DNA of 64,000 bases from JARRQJ01 sp963810615 (GCA_963810615.1 CAWEOA010000004.1:11799-75798), one strand, 5' to 3'. Shown: positions 46,033 through 54,440, numbered from the stretch's first letter. Translations and numbers: made by a program. Notes: a model not told the origin generated them from the letters alone.

Positions 46033-46758
46033 TCAATGTTGCGCAATCATATCCAGCGCCGATGTATTGCGCTGATATAACTCAACGGGATGCGCTCGTG
46101 ACTGGGAGAGTATATTTAAGCGCTTAAATTCGGCCAGTACGCGACTGACGCTTTCCGGAGTAGCCCCTAGAATCTCACCCATTTCTTCACAAGTCAGCAG
46201 CTTCACTTCGCCCGACGGTGTCTGGTCTTCGATCTTCGATAGAAAATTCACCAAGCGGGCGACACGCGCCTTGATACTACCGGTGGAGAATTCAGCTATC
46301 CACAGATCCGCTTCCTGCAAGTAATCGAACCAGCACTCAATCAAACGGCAATACAGATAAGGATTATCCGATTTAATGCGCAGCAGCTCGCTCACCGGTA
46401 TGCGATACGCATCGGTACTTTCTACGGCAATAGCGGTATGCTCATAAGGCTGCCCCAGCACACCGCCAAGACCCAGCCATGAACCCTTAGAATGAACGCG
46501 CACGATACGCGCCCTGCCGTTTGCCAAATGACTGATCAGCTTCACCATCCCACTACGAATGACAATGACTGTGTCCGCCTCCGTTCCTTCGCTGTATAAA
46601 GTCTCCTTCGAGGAATAGTGTGCGGGTTTGGCGGGGAAAAGCTGTCGGATTTCAGCATCGTCGAGAATGAGCGCCTGGTCAGCGGCGACATCATATGCCG
46701 ACGATTTCCTGTATTCTGAATAATCTATATCCGCCAAGGGTATTCTTCCGTTCAACAT
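46033..46758 (-). CDS. Crp/Fnr-family regulator (DNR-like, no cysteine sensor)
   Basis: A 241-residue regulator with a cyclic-nucleotide-binding-type sensor domain (about 45-150) and a C-terminal helix-turn-helix (LTCEEMGEILGATPESVSRV). The recognition helix E-S-V-S-R has the Glu, Ser and Arg that FNR uses to read TTGAT half-sites. The N-terminus lacks the cysteine cluster of FNR, so oxygen sensing by [4Fe-4S] is unlikely; a haem/NO sensor of DNR type is possible. It is encoded next to several matching operators. Confidence 0.88.
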   Translation of the reverse strand: MLNGRIPLADIDYSEYRKSSAYDVAADQALILDDAEIRQLFPAKPAHYSSKETLYSEGTEADTVIVIRSGMVKLISHLANGRARIVRVHSKGSWLGLGGVLGQPYEHTAIAVESTDAYRIPVSELLRIKSDNPYLYCRLIECWFDYLQEADLWIAEFSTGSIKARVARLVNFLSKIEDQTPSGEVKLLTCEEMGEILGATPESVSRVLAEFKRLNILSQSRAHPVELYQRNTSALDMIAQH

Positions 46759-46851
46759 AACGCACCTCCTGTTCGCGGATGCTAATTTAAATTACTAAAG
46801 TTGCCTTCGTTATTCACCGTATAATTGCCCAGTGCATTCCAGAAAAAACGC

Positions 46852-46870
46852 ATTGGAGTTCATCTCCAAT
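46852..46870. promoter_or_regulatory. Inverted repeat upstream of the Crp/Fnr-type regulator
   Basis: ATTGGAG-TTCAT-CTCCAAT, a perfect 7-bp dyad about 95 bp before the regulator ATG. It is a candidate operator for the regulator gene, but not an FNR consensus. Confidence 0.35.
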
Positions 46871-47640
46871 CAATCATGTTCGCGATGGTAAATAAATATG
46901 AAGGAATAACTGGACCGTAAAGCACCGCTAAATATCCACACAGACGATGCTTCAATAGGAAGAGTGCTTAAACCTACCATAAAATCCAGCAGTTTTCACG
47001 GCAGATACGCGCAAATAACTCCATATACAATGAATGATAATTCCATGACTAAAGTCCGACATTATTCTGAATCGGTAAATTCAACTATATAACGCGCCTT
47101 GACACATCATATTGAATAACGTGCATGCACTTATGATCACCAGAAGTTATGAATAGTTCAATGGATGTAGATGGGACTTCTCGAGCACTGCAATATACCG
47201 TATCGGGATTCATATCGGCGTTTTTATTACGCATTCAAACTGCTCATGCCGCGACTATTAGCGATGACCGTTAATTCCAATAGGGCTCACCTGGAAGCAT
47301 GTCGTCAACAATCAATCAAGACCACTTCCGCAAATGCGCCATCAGTCCCGCCGTAAAACTGGGTTCTACGCGCTCAATACAAGGCGGCGGATCATGTCCT
47401 GTGAGCTGATGTCGGTTGTAAATAAGCCTGAAATTAACCGGCGGGATTTGCCTTACCAGATCCTTATAGATGCCGCCTGATACTTGACGCCGCACACGCA
47501 TTCTGAAGCGCCCATGAAACTCAAACATCCCCTAAGCGTCGGTAAAATTTACAAAAGTTCTGACCGGGCATCGCTCGGCCAAATTCCGGCAAACGGGATT
47601 ACATTTATCCGGCAATCAGTTGCGATCAATTATTTCCCAA

Positions 47641-47656
47641 TGGCATGAATACTGCG
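47641..47656 (+). promoter_or_regulatory. Sigma-54-like promoter of the PEP-CTERM gene
   Basis: TGGCATG-AATA-CTGCG has GG and GC at the -24/-12 spacing of RpoN promoters (consensus TGGCACG-N4-TTGCW) and lies about 84 bp before the ATG. PEP-CTERM genes are frequently under RpoN with the PrsK/PrsR two-component system. Confidence 0.55.
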
Positions 47657-47739
47657 TAACAACACCATAATTGGCAGAACGAATATTGCGTGATCAGTCT
47701 CTGTCAGCCCATTAACATTAACCGCATAGGTGTAATAAG

Positions 47740-48432
47740 ATGGTAAGAAAATCATTTATCGTTTGTTTGGTTTGCCTCCCGGCCCTGGTCGGCACAGCTC
47801 ATGCGCTGCCTGTGAATCTGCTTTCCAACGGTAGTTTTGAATCTGGCTTGACTGCTTGGAGCGCGGGCGGAAGTTATTATTCAAATCCAATTTCTGTCAT
47901 TCTCACCGACGGCACGACCGGCTCGGCCTACGGCGAATCGATAATGCCTGACAGTGCCTCCGGCGGCAGCCCCGACTCAGCCGGATACCATGGGGTCTAT
48001 TTCGTCGATGACTTTGCTCATCAGACTCTGGACCAGTTGGTATATCTATCCGCCGGCAATTATGAAATCGGTTTTGACGCCTACGCTCCGCTGAATGGCT
48101 TCCAGAATGCGGGAGACGCGTCTTTCAGCGGCACGATAGCCGGCGTCACCCTGGCCAGTTACAACGTCCACGACCATCCAGACTATGTACAGACATGGGT
48201 CAATTTCTCCGGGCTCGTCACAGTGTTAGCGGATGGATTCTACGACGTATCATTCGCCTATGACACCAACCTCAATCCATCCGCCGATGTGGTCGTCGAC
48301 CGTGTATATATCACCGCTTCTGAACAGGGTGGTGGCACGCAGATAAGCACTGTTCCGGAGCCGGCAACATTTGCGCTTTTGGCCATGGGCCTGGCCGGAC
48401 TCGGCATCACGCGTCGCCGCAAGCAGGATTGA
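47740..48432 (+). CDS. PEP-CTERM sorting-domain protein
   Basis: A 230-residue exported protein: signal peptide (1-~22, ending AHA), a beta-rich body with LLSNGSFESGLTAW (a CBM-like N-terminal motif found in many PEP-CTERM proteins) and the sorting signal VPEPATFALLAMGLAGLGI followed by RRRK at the C-terminus. Such proteins are processed by exosortase EpsH/XrtA and placed in extracellular polysaccharide. The exosortase is not in this window. The body has no recognised catalytic motif. Confidence 0.92.
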   Translation: MVRKSFIVCLVCLPALVGTAHALPVNLLSNGSFESGLTAWSAGGSYYSNPISVILTDGTTGSAYGESIMPDSASGGSPDSAGYHGVYFVDDFAHQTLDQLVYLSAGNYEIGFDAYAPLNGFQNAGDASFSGTIAGVTLASYNVHDHPDYVQTWVNFSGLVTVLADGFYDVSFAYDTNLNPSADVVVDRVYITASEQGGGTQISTVPEPATFALLAMGLAGLGITRRRKQD

Positions 48433-48440
48433 ACCATCCA

Positions 48441-48488
48441 ATCGGAGTGTCGAGCCTGTCGGCGCACGGCAGGCTCGCCCACTCCGAT
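48441..48488 (+). terminator. Long hairpin after the PEP-CTERM gene
   Basis: ATCGGAGTG and CACTCCGAT enclose GAGCCTG/CAGGCTC, giving a two-step stem of 16 bp just 9 bases past the stop. There is no U-tract, so it may need Rho or stabilise the transcript. Confidence 0.6.
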
Positions 48489-48644
48489 CTCACCTGAGCA
48501 TCCTTCATCCCCAGGCGGCCTGGCCGCCCATCATCACCATGCCCCGTGAGGGCACACTGCCTCAGAGAACTGTAGAGACGCTGACTGGAATGGGATACGG
48601 CTCAACATTTGCCTGTTGCCCCCGTTCTTCCTTATGCTTGTCAT

Positions 48645-49697
48645 ATGACCACCCGGAAAAAAACCAACAAACCGGCACTGAAGGAGCTGCAACGTTGGAC
48701 ACGCTGGCCCAAGGACAAGCTGCTGGACATGCGCATTTGCGATCTTGGCCTGCATATCAGCGGCTCGGTCCTGGAACCCCGCGTTCAGCAGTTGCACCGC
48801 GAATTGGAACGGCGCGGTTTCGAGTTCCGACCGCATTTCTGGTTATCCGATGATTGGTACTGTCCGGACGGCGTACCGGGCGTCGCCATTCCGTTCTTTT
48901 TGTCACACCCGCGACTGCGCCGCCTCGAACTCGAATCGGTCATGGAATTGGAGGGCGGCACGCGCGACTGGTGTATGCGCTTGCTGCGCCATGAAAGCGC
49001 CCATGCCCTGCTAAACGCCTATCAGCTCCATGAACGCCGCGACTGGAAACGCATTTTCGGCCGTCCCAACACCCCGTATCCCGACACCTATCTTCCAAAA
49101 CCCTATAGCAAGCGCTACGTACTCAATCTGCCCAACTGGTACGCCCAGGCGCACCCCCACGAAGATTGGGCGGAAACCTTCGCCGTGTGGCTGAGGCCGA
49201 AATCGGACTGGCGGCGACGCTACCGAAACTGGCCGGCCATCAAGAAAATCGAGTTCGTCGATCAGCTCATGCACGAGATCCGCGGCAAACGTCCGCGCCT
49301 GCGCAACCTCCGCGAAGAATACCCGGTGGAGAAAATGCGCATGACTCTGCGCGAGTACTACGCCGACAAGGTTGCACGCTATGGCTATGATAGCCCACAA
49401 TTTTTCGATAGAGATCTGCAAAAACTGTTTTCCTGTAATCCCGAATATGCGCACAGAGAAAAGGCGTCTCGCTATCTCCGTCGCAACCGTGATGACATTC
49501 TTGATGTCGTCGAACGCTGGACAGGAGAGTATAAATATCGTATCAACGAGGCGCTCAAGGAGATGGTGCGGCTATGCGATAAACTCGATCTGCGCGTGAC
49601 GCGCGAGGATCAGGAAATGAAACCGGAAATGGTCGCATTCCTGACCATGGTAGTGATGCACAAACTCTACAGCGGTGGATTTAGCATAAACTTATGA
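48645..49697 (+). CDS. Putative zinc metallopeptidase
   Basis: A 350-residue cytoplasmic protein with an HExxH-type motif (RHESAHALL, near residue 116) and a downstream HEDWAETFAVWL (near 171) that could give the third ligand, as in the 'putative zinc-binding metallopeptidase' family. The rest is basic and helical, with a final all-helical part. I choose ATG 48645 (MTTRKK). The gene ends overlapping the ATP-grasp gene by ATGA. A peptidase paired with an ATP-grasp ligase suggests making and trimming of an amino-acid modification. Confidence 0.75.
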   Translation: MTTRKKTNKPALKELQRWTRWPKDKLLDMRICDLGLHISGSVLEPRVQQLHRELERRGFEFRPHFWLSDDWYCPDGVPGVAIPFFLSHPRLRRLELESVMELEGGTRDWCMRLLRHESAHALLNAYQLHERRDWKRIFGRPNTPYPDTYLPKPYSKRYVLNLPNWYAQAHPHEDWAETFAVWLRPKSDWRRRYRNWPAIKKIEFVDQLMHEIRGKRPRLRNLREEYPVEKMRMTLREYYADKVARYGYDSPQFFDRDLQKLFSCNPEYAHREKASRYLRRNRDDILDVVERWTGEYKYRINEALKEMVRLCDKLDLRVTREDQEMKPEMVAFLTMVVMHKLYSGGFSINL

Positions 49698-50725
49698 AAA
49701 AGAAAAAACTGCGAGTCATCATGCTGGTACACACCGACCTGGTGCCGCCGGATAATCTGGTGGACGAAGATGACCCACGCATGAGCAAATACCGCACCGA
49801 GTACGATGTACATAAAGCCTTGCTGTCTCTCGGCCATGAAGTACGCATGGTCGCCGTGGCGGACGATCTGACGCCAATCCGCAGCGCGATTCAGGAATGG
49901 AAACCTCATATCGCCTTTAACTTGCTGGAAGCTTTCGCAGACAATGCTGCAATCGATTACTACGTGGTCAGCTACCTAGAGATGCTCAAAGTACCCTATA
50001 CCGGCTGCAATCCACGCGGCCTGCTGCTGGCCAGGGATAAGGCGCTGTCCAAGAAACTATTGAGCTATCATCGCATCAAGGTGCCGCGCTTTCGTGTATT
50101 CCGCTGGGGTCGAACCGTTTCGGTAGACAATGTGCGAAAGCTGTCTTATCCGCTGGTCGTGAAATCACTGCTGGAACAAGGCTCCGTGGGCATCGCCCAG
50201 GCATCGTTCGTGAACAACGCCGAAGAACTCGTCCAACGCGTGATACAAGTCCAGGAGATGACCGGCGGCGACGCCATTGCCGAACAGTACATCGACGGGC
50301 GTGAGCTTTATGTGACCGTCATGGGCAATAAGCGCCTACAGGTATTGCCGGTGCGCGAGCTGATCTTCGGTGGCCACGAGGAAGGTGAACCGCGTATTGC
50401 CACCTACAAAGTCAAATGGGATCCGAAGTATCGCGAACGCCATGATATCGACTATCAGTTCGTGCGCAATCTACCGGTCGGCATGGCCGATGCCATCCCC
50501 AAACTGGGAAAACGCATTTATCGCATCCTGGAACTGAGCGGTTATGCGCGCATGGACCTGCGCCTCAGCAAGGACGGCGTCATCTATGTGCTGGAGGCCA
50601 ATCCCAATGCCGCGCTGGCCGACAACGAGGACATGGCCTTCTCCGCCGAGAAGGCCGGCATGAGCTACCCGCAATTCATTCAACGCCTACTCAACCTGGG
50701 CCTGGCCGCACGCGGCAGTCACTAG
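49694..50725 (+). CDS. ATP-grasp ligase (D-Ala-D-Ala ligase-like)
   Basis: A 343-residue protein with ATP-grasp features: YTGCNPRGLLLARDKALSKK (the DK loop of D-Ala-D-Ala ligase-type enzymes), PLVVKSLLEQGSVGI (Lys and glycine loop), AEQYIDGRELYVTV and VLEANPNAALAD (metal-binding Glu/Asn). The N-terminus (LVHTDLVPPD) is unlike true Ddl. It would form an amide or ester bond between two carboxyl/amine partners. Overlap with the metallopeptidase gene shows the two act together. The substrate is unknown; it is not the cell-wall Ddl by context. Confidence 0.8.
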   Translation: MKKKKLRVIMLVHTDLVPPDNLVDEDDPRMSKYRTEYDVHKALLSLGHEVRMVAVADDLTPIRSAIQEWKPHIAFNLLEAFADNAAIDYYVVSYLEMLKVPYTGCNPRGLLLARDKALSKKLLSYHRIKVPRFRVFRWGRTVSVDNVRKLSYPLVVKSLLEQGSVGIAQASFVNNAEELVQRVIQVQEMTGGDAIAEQYIDGRELYVTVMGNKRLQVLPVRELIFGGHEEGEPRIATYKVKWDPKYRERHDIDYQFVRNLPVGMADAIPKLGKRIYRILELSGYARMDLRLSKDGVIYVLEANPNAALADNEDMAFSAEKAGMSYPQFIQRLLNLGLAARGSH

Positions 50726-51088
50726 TCTCACCTCCGTGGGGGGAAGATCACAGGAATATATTTTCATAAGGATGGCACGCGCCCAAGCTGCTGAATCCGG
50801 ACACCTGACTGAGTGTCTTACCTCCTCACATAATGCTTGCAAAGGGTGGCTTACGACCCTATACGGGCGTCACCGATGAATTTTGGTACTGTTTGCGGCG
50901 TGTGGGGCGGGTAGCCTCGAACTGGCTTCTCACTCCGAGCCTTGAATTCTCGAAATGGCTGAATCAGGCCTAGATTGAAGATTATGTGACGTATGACCTT
51001 GCATTTCGCCAATTCCTTACTATATTTGTACAAATAAGACACTTTATCTCACACCGTCTTATACAAACTCTTAACATGCAGGGGAAAC
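50726..51088. other. Intergenic, about 360 bp
   Basis: Begins the A+T-rich accessory region. It contains copy 1 of the palindromic repeat A, a degenerate copy. No gene seen. Confidence 0.5.
50774..50860 (+). repeat. Dispersed repeat A, copy 1 (degenerate)
   Basis: Starts GGCACGCGCCCAAGCTG and continues with CTGAATCCGGACACC, then ACTGAGTGTCTTACCTC and an AAGGGTGGCT tail. It aligns to the right half of the other copies (51931, 59550, 61012, 62549). The left inverted arm is not recognisable. Confidence 0.65.
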
Positions 51089-51199
51089 ATGACTATGCAA
51101 TCGACAGTTCCAGAAAGTACCGGCAGCAACATGGCCACAGCCGCTGTGGTCGTAATGATTTTATTCGCACTCTATTCAATGGCTCACGTCTGGGGCTGA
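51089..51199 (+). CDS. 36-residue single-TM protein
   Basis: Starts MTMQSTVPESTGSN, then one helix (ATAAVVVMILFALYSMA) ending HVWG. RBS AGGGGA is 4-9 bases before the ATG and a good terminator (51240-51260) follows, so this is a complete, independent transcription unit. The layout (short polar N-terminus, one helix, end 'AHVWG') recalls small accessory subunits of oxidases and of other membrane complexes. Compare the protein encoded at 62007-62111, ending 'AHMVG'. Confidence 0.65.
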   Translation: MTMQSTVPESTGSNMATAAVVVMILFALYSMAHVWG

Positions 51200-51239
51200 T
51201 AGCGCCAAGCTTCACCTAAGACAAATTATTTCCTCTTAG

Positions 51240-51260
51240 CCCCGGCACTAGCCGGGGTTT
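51240..51260 (+). terminator. Terminator of the 36-residue gene
   Basis: CCCCGGC-ACTA-GCCGGGG followed by TTTATATTTATT, about 40 bases past the stop. A 7-bp GC stem and a U-rich tail. Confidence 0.75.
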
Positions 51261-51631
51261 ATATTTATTGAGCCCATAAATCTTTTATCAAATCGTCAAT
51301 AGTAAACTGCAAACCTAACTGGCACATTGATGCATCAACAGCCTGTTGCTGCTACAACAGACACCGAGTCCCGCTGGAGATTACCGCAGGCGGTGTCCGG
51401 CGGCGGCCCTTGACGCCTTGTGGCCATTTGGCTCATGAATTCGAGCGCCTGCTTCGCGACGCGTTGATCAGATATTGGCCGCACGTACGAGGATAATCAG
51501 ATCCCAGTTCCACGGCCATTCACTTTTTTTAGTTGAGAATAGAAACAGATTGTCGCGCAGTAACCTACACTCGGTTTGGACCAATTACCAGCTTGGTCGC
51601 CCCAAGACATCGCAATTTTGAATAGAAGAGC

Positions 51632-51670
51632 GCCCCGTTAGACTGAGGTAGGCGCCCGGCCTATCGGGGC
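51632..51670. repeat. Nested hairpin of unknown role
   Basis: GCCCCG/CGGGGC encloses TAGGC/GCCTA in 39 bases. It is not followed by a U-tract. A possible transcript end or structured RNA element. Confidence 0.35.
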
Positions 51671-51930
51671 TAACCACTATTATTCCCGGAGGGCAAATAC
51701 CAGTGGCTTTAGAATTTTATGCATATCTGAAGCCAGCACACCTCTTCCTTGTAATATCATAAGGTTAATAGCATTTTATTGAGATGATCAACCGGACCAA
51801 TTTTGCAGTCCGCAAATTTTGTCTGCAAATTTTGTGATCGTTATATAGGCGGTAATATAGATATCGAGATAGTTGTCTCTCAATCCAATCGGAGAAAAGG
51901 GCGATTATTGGTCGGAGACGTCTGGCCGCA

Positions 51931-52024
51931 GCACCCAGATTTATTCTGTCGGCCGGTCGTTTGCATTTGGGAAAGACTAAAGACTTAATGTTGATGCGCG
52001 CCCAAGCTGATGAATCTGGGCACT
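51931..52024 (+). repeat. Dispersed repeat A, copy 2, cut by the IS element
   Basis: Left arm GCACCCAGATTTATT (51931) faces the right arm GATGAATCTGGGCACT (52009-52024), with the conserved centre AAGACTTAATGTTGATGCGC between them. The IS3-family element begins 1-2 bases past the right arm, so the downstream part of this copy is missing. Confidence 0.7.
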
Positions 52025-52078
52025 GTGACCTGCCCCGAAAAAAGGATCCAATTTCTCAGTTAGTTTTTGGCCGAAATT

Positions 52079-52933
52079 TCATTGTAGTGTCTCCGGTGTC
52101 GGCGTGACAAATCGGAGAGCTATCGGCTTGGACAGTACAGTCTGCGGGGCGGGCGGCCTGTACCCCAGTGAGCTATGCGGTCTTTTGTGTTGTAGTGGAT
52201 ACGCCAGGCCTCGATGATCGTTTGCGCTTCCTTCTTCCTTTAAGGTGAAAAAGATTTCGCCATTCAATAACTCATCCCTGAGCTTGCCATTAAAGCTCTC
52301 ATTGTAACCGTTCTCCCAAGGCGAACCCGGTTCAATAAACAGGGTTTTCACCTGAGCCGCTGCCAGCCATTCCCGAACCGCCATGGCCGTAAACTCTGCC
52401 CCATTGTCGGATCGGATATGTTCCGGGACCCCGTGCTGCATGAACAACTGACCCAGGCAGTCCAGTACATCGGTGGAGTTCAGTTGTCTTCGTGTCTTGA
52501 TGGCCAGGCATTCATGCGTATATTCATCAATCACCGTCAGCATGCGAAAGGCCTTGCCGTCATGAGTGCGATCCATGACAAAATCGTAAGACCAAACATG
52601 GTTGCGATGCGTTGCCCGTAACCGGATACAGGAACCGTCATTGAGCCACAGCCGAGCCCGTTTGGGCTGTTTCTGCGGGACTTTCAGCCCCTCGCGCCGC
52701 CAGATCCGCTCCACGCGCTTATGGTTTACCACCCAACCTTGCTGCTGAAGCAAGGCGGTCACCCGCCGGTAGCCATAGCGTCCGTATTCCGTAGCCAGAT
52801 CAATAATGGCTCGGGTCAACAGATCCTCGTCATCACGCTGCACCAGGGTTCGACGCTGGGTCGTACAGGGTTGGTTCAGTAACTGACAGGCCCTGCGTTC
52901 GGAGATCCCTAGTTGTTGCTGTACGTGGTTCAC
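52079..52933 (-). CDS. IS3-family transposase OrfB, internally altered
   Basis: A 284-residue rve integrase-core protein. HTH_21-type N-terminus (EYGRYGYRRVTALLQQQGW), then the DDE residues in WSYDFVMDRT, RSDNGAEF and SPWENGYNESFNGKLRDE. Just after the last motif about 17 residues (EEGSANDHRGLAYPLQHK) do not fit the family; reading one base off gives the expected QTIIEAWRIHYNTK. So two compensating indels changed this stretch before RPHSSLGYRPP. The enzyme may be impaired. It would normally be made as an OrfAB fusion by -1 frameshift. Confidence 0.85.
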   Translation of the reverse strand: MNHVQQQLGISERRACQLLNQPCTTQRRTLVQRDDEDLLTRAIIDLATEYGRYGYRRVTALLQQQGWVVNHKRVERIWRREGLKVPQKQPKRARLWLNDGSCIRLRATHRNHVWSYDFVMDRTHDGKAFRMLTVIDEYTHECLAIKTRRQLNSTDVLDCLGQLFMQHGVPEHIRSDNGAEFTAMAVREWLAAAQVKTLFIEPGSPWENGYNESFNGKLRDELLNGEIFFTLKEEGSANDHRGLAYPLQHKRPHSSLGYRPPAPQTVLSKPIALRFVTPTPETLQ

Positions 52934-52956
52934 GCACCGTCGGCGGCGCTCGGGGC

Positions 52957-53235
52957 TTAGTAGTTTCCCTTGAGGGCCTCGTTGAGAATGTCCTTGTCCA
53001 AGGAAAGCTCTGCAACCATCTTCTTCAGCCGGGCATTTTCCTTTTCCAAGGTCTTGAGCCGCTTGGCCTGGCTGATCTCCAGGCCGCCGTATTCCTTGCG
53101 CCAGCGGTAGTAGCTTTGCTCGGTAAAGCCCAGGGTCTTGCAGTCCTGGGCCGTGGTCTTGCCGCGCCCGACCTCAATCTCAACAAGGCGCAGCAATTTG
53201 ATGATCTCCTCGGGAGAATAATGTTTTCTTGGCAT
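52957..53235 (-). CDS. IS3-family transposase OrfA
   Basis: A 92-residue protein with an HTH_Tnp_1 domain (YSPEEIIKLLRLVEIEVGRG, FTEQSYYRWRKEYGGLE) and a leucine-zipper region (LKTLEKENARLKKMVAELSL). It binds the IS ends. It is followed by a slippery heptamer for -1 frameshifting into OrfB. Confidence 0.9.
   Translation of the reverse strand: MPRKHYSPEEIIKLLRLVEIEVGRGKTTAQDCKTLGFTEQSYYRWRKEYGGLEISQAKRLKTLEKENARLKKMVAELSLDKDILNEALKGNY
52963..52969 (-). promoter_or_regulatory. Slippery heptamer GGGAAAC for OrfAB frameshift
   Basis: On the minus strand the frame of OrfA reads AAG GGA AAC TAC TAA, containing X-XXY-YYZ as G-GGA-AAC right before the OrfA stop. A -1 shift joins GKLLSPERRRRCVNH to the start of OrfB. 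Confidence 0.65.
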
Positions 53236-53309
53236 ATTTGACCTCCTTCATGGTCCAGTTTAAGCGGATTACTAACTTAATTTCTGGACCGTTTTAGGGA
53301 GTCAGATCA

Positions 53310-53723
53310 CCTGCGCGAGCCGTAACACTGATTGCGGACACTCATTGGGCTCGTATTGACCGTCCAGTTTGTGTCTATTCTGTTGAAAAACTCGAATTAT
53401 CCAACCCTCCGATATTTGCCAAAAGACAAATCTTTCGAGAGTTATACCCAATATTTGCGTACGTCTCATTGTGAGACCACACAGCGGGACATCTAGAGAA
53501 CTTGCTGCTCTTTGCAAGCTTCTCGCCCTATAAAGGCTGTAATTATTTCATCCCCCCTGGAAAAGAAGTATTTCAGCAGAATAGGCGGGAGCTGACATTC
53601 GCTACATAAGCCCATGGTAGGGATCTAACCGTATTCGAAAGTACCGAAACTCCGGAGATCAAGGATGGTCGAAGTTGTACGGGTTTTCGTTATTTCCACT
53701 AACTGACAGGATTGAGGTGCAAA
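53310..53723. other. Intergenic, about 410 bp
   Basis: Right flank of the IS element up to the DUF1269-like gene. The expected continuation of repeat A copy 2 is not present here, which suggests a deletion or rearrangement next to the IS. Nothing else was recognised. Confidence 0.45.
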
Positions 53724-54308
53724 ATGTCTGAACCTGAAAGAGCATCTTGGCGTGAGAAGAACCGTGTTCTAGTCGCTGTATATCCCGATGAAAAGGGGAC
53801 GGAAGCTGTTGTGAGATCCCTGATCGACAAGGGTTACCAGATGGATCTTATCTCCGTCTTGGGAAAGCCACATGCGTCGGGTGACGATACTTTGGGGATT
53901 TATCACCTAAACGTCGGCGACCGCATGAAGGCTTGGGGGAAACAAGGCGTATTCTGGGGTGGACTGTGGGGAATGCTTGCAGGAGCCGCCGGATTGTTCA
54001 TGATTCCCGGGGTTGGTACTGTGGTGGCAGCAGGTTACATTGTGGAAGCTATTGCCAGTGGTGCAGTAGTAGGCGCCACCGCCATGGGCGGCGCTGCAGC
54101 ATTGTCGCAACTGGCAGTCGCCTATCACCGGGCAGGAATTCCACAAGAAAAAATAGAGTCTCTACACAAGGCCATAGTAGAAGGCAAATATGTGTTGATG
54201 CTGCGCGGAGCAATGTCTGAGCTCGATCAATGGCGTGAAGTGCTCGCATCAGGAAAACCTGTCTTAATCGATAACTTGCCCTATTCGCGAATTATCGACA
54301 AAGGTTAG
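53724..54308 (+). CDS. DUF1269/general-stress-type glycine-rich membrane protein
   Basis: A 194-residue protein. The N-terminal ~75 residues (RVLVAVYPDEKGTEAVVRSL, KGYQMDLISVLGK) form the alpha/beta domain of general stress proteins of this type. A central Gly/Ala-rich hydrophobic part (about 78-135, WGGLWGMLAGAAG and VVGATAMGGAAAL) forms a membrane-inserting glycine zipper. A final alpha/beta segment (GIPQEKIESLHKAIVEGKYV) follows. Proteins like this are induced by stress. The precise role is unknown. RBS TGAGGTG lies before ATG 53724. Confidence 0.75.
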   Translation: MSEPERASWREKNRVLVAVYPDEKGTEAVVRSLIDKGYQMDLISVLGKPHASGDDTLGIYHLNVGDRMKAWGKQGVFWGGLWGMLAGAAGLFMIPGVGTVVAAGYIVEAIASGAVVGATAMGGAAALSQLAVAYHRAGIPQEKIESLHKAIVEGKYVLMLRGAMSELDQWREVLASGKPVLIDNLPYSRIIDKG

Positions 54309-54440
54309 CCTTCAGCATACTAGTATCGGCCAAGGCGAGAACTAGCAGACGGTTTAGGGCAGTGGATTATTTCGACTCCCCTTCAGCGCCAGCCATTCTA
54401 TAAATAAGAATTCTTGTGATATCTTCCTTTGGAGCCTGAG

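Larger units (their letters stand above)
46759..47739. other. Long intergenic region, about 980 bp
   Basis: A+T-rich, between the divergent regulator gene and the PEP-CTERM gene. I see an inverted repeat at 46852-46870 and a sigma-54-like promoter at 47641-47656. No gene supported. Confidence 0.5.
51200..52024. other. Intergenic, about 825 bp
   Basis: Contains the terminator of the small gene, a nested hairpin (51632-51670) and repeat A copy 2 next to the IS element. No supported gene. Confidence 0.5.
52026..53309 (-). mobile_element. IS3-family insertion sequence
   Basis: About 1.28 kb, with two frames on the minus strand (orfA 53235-52957, orfB 52933-52079) and imperfect terminal inverted repeats (TGACCTGCCCCG at the left, TGATCTGACTCC reading in from the right; 17 of 25 match). 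It ends TG...CA. Flanking bases are ACTG on the left and CCTG on the right, at best a mutated direct repeat. It sits exactly at the foot of a repeat A palindrome. Confidence 0.85.

Noticed and set aside
46023..46036. FNR-like site TCGAT-AAAG-ATCAA
   Set aside because: Lies at the 3' end of the regulator gene, not before any gene; probably chance.
52026..53313. Clean 3-bp target duplication (CTG) around the IS element
   Set aside because: It requires placing one end outside the TG...CA termini; with those ends the flanks (ACTG/CCTG) do not match perfectly.
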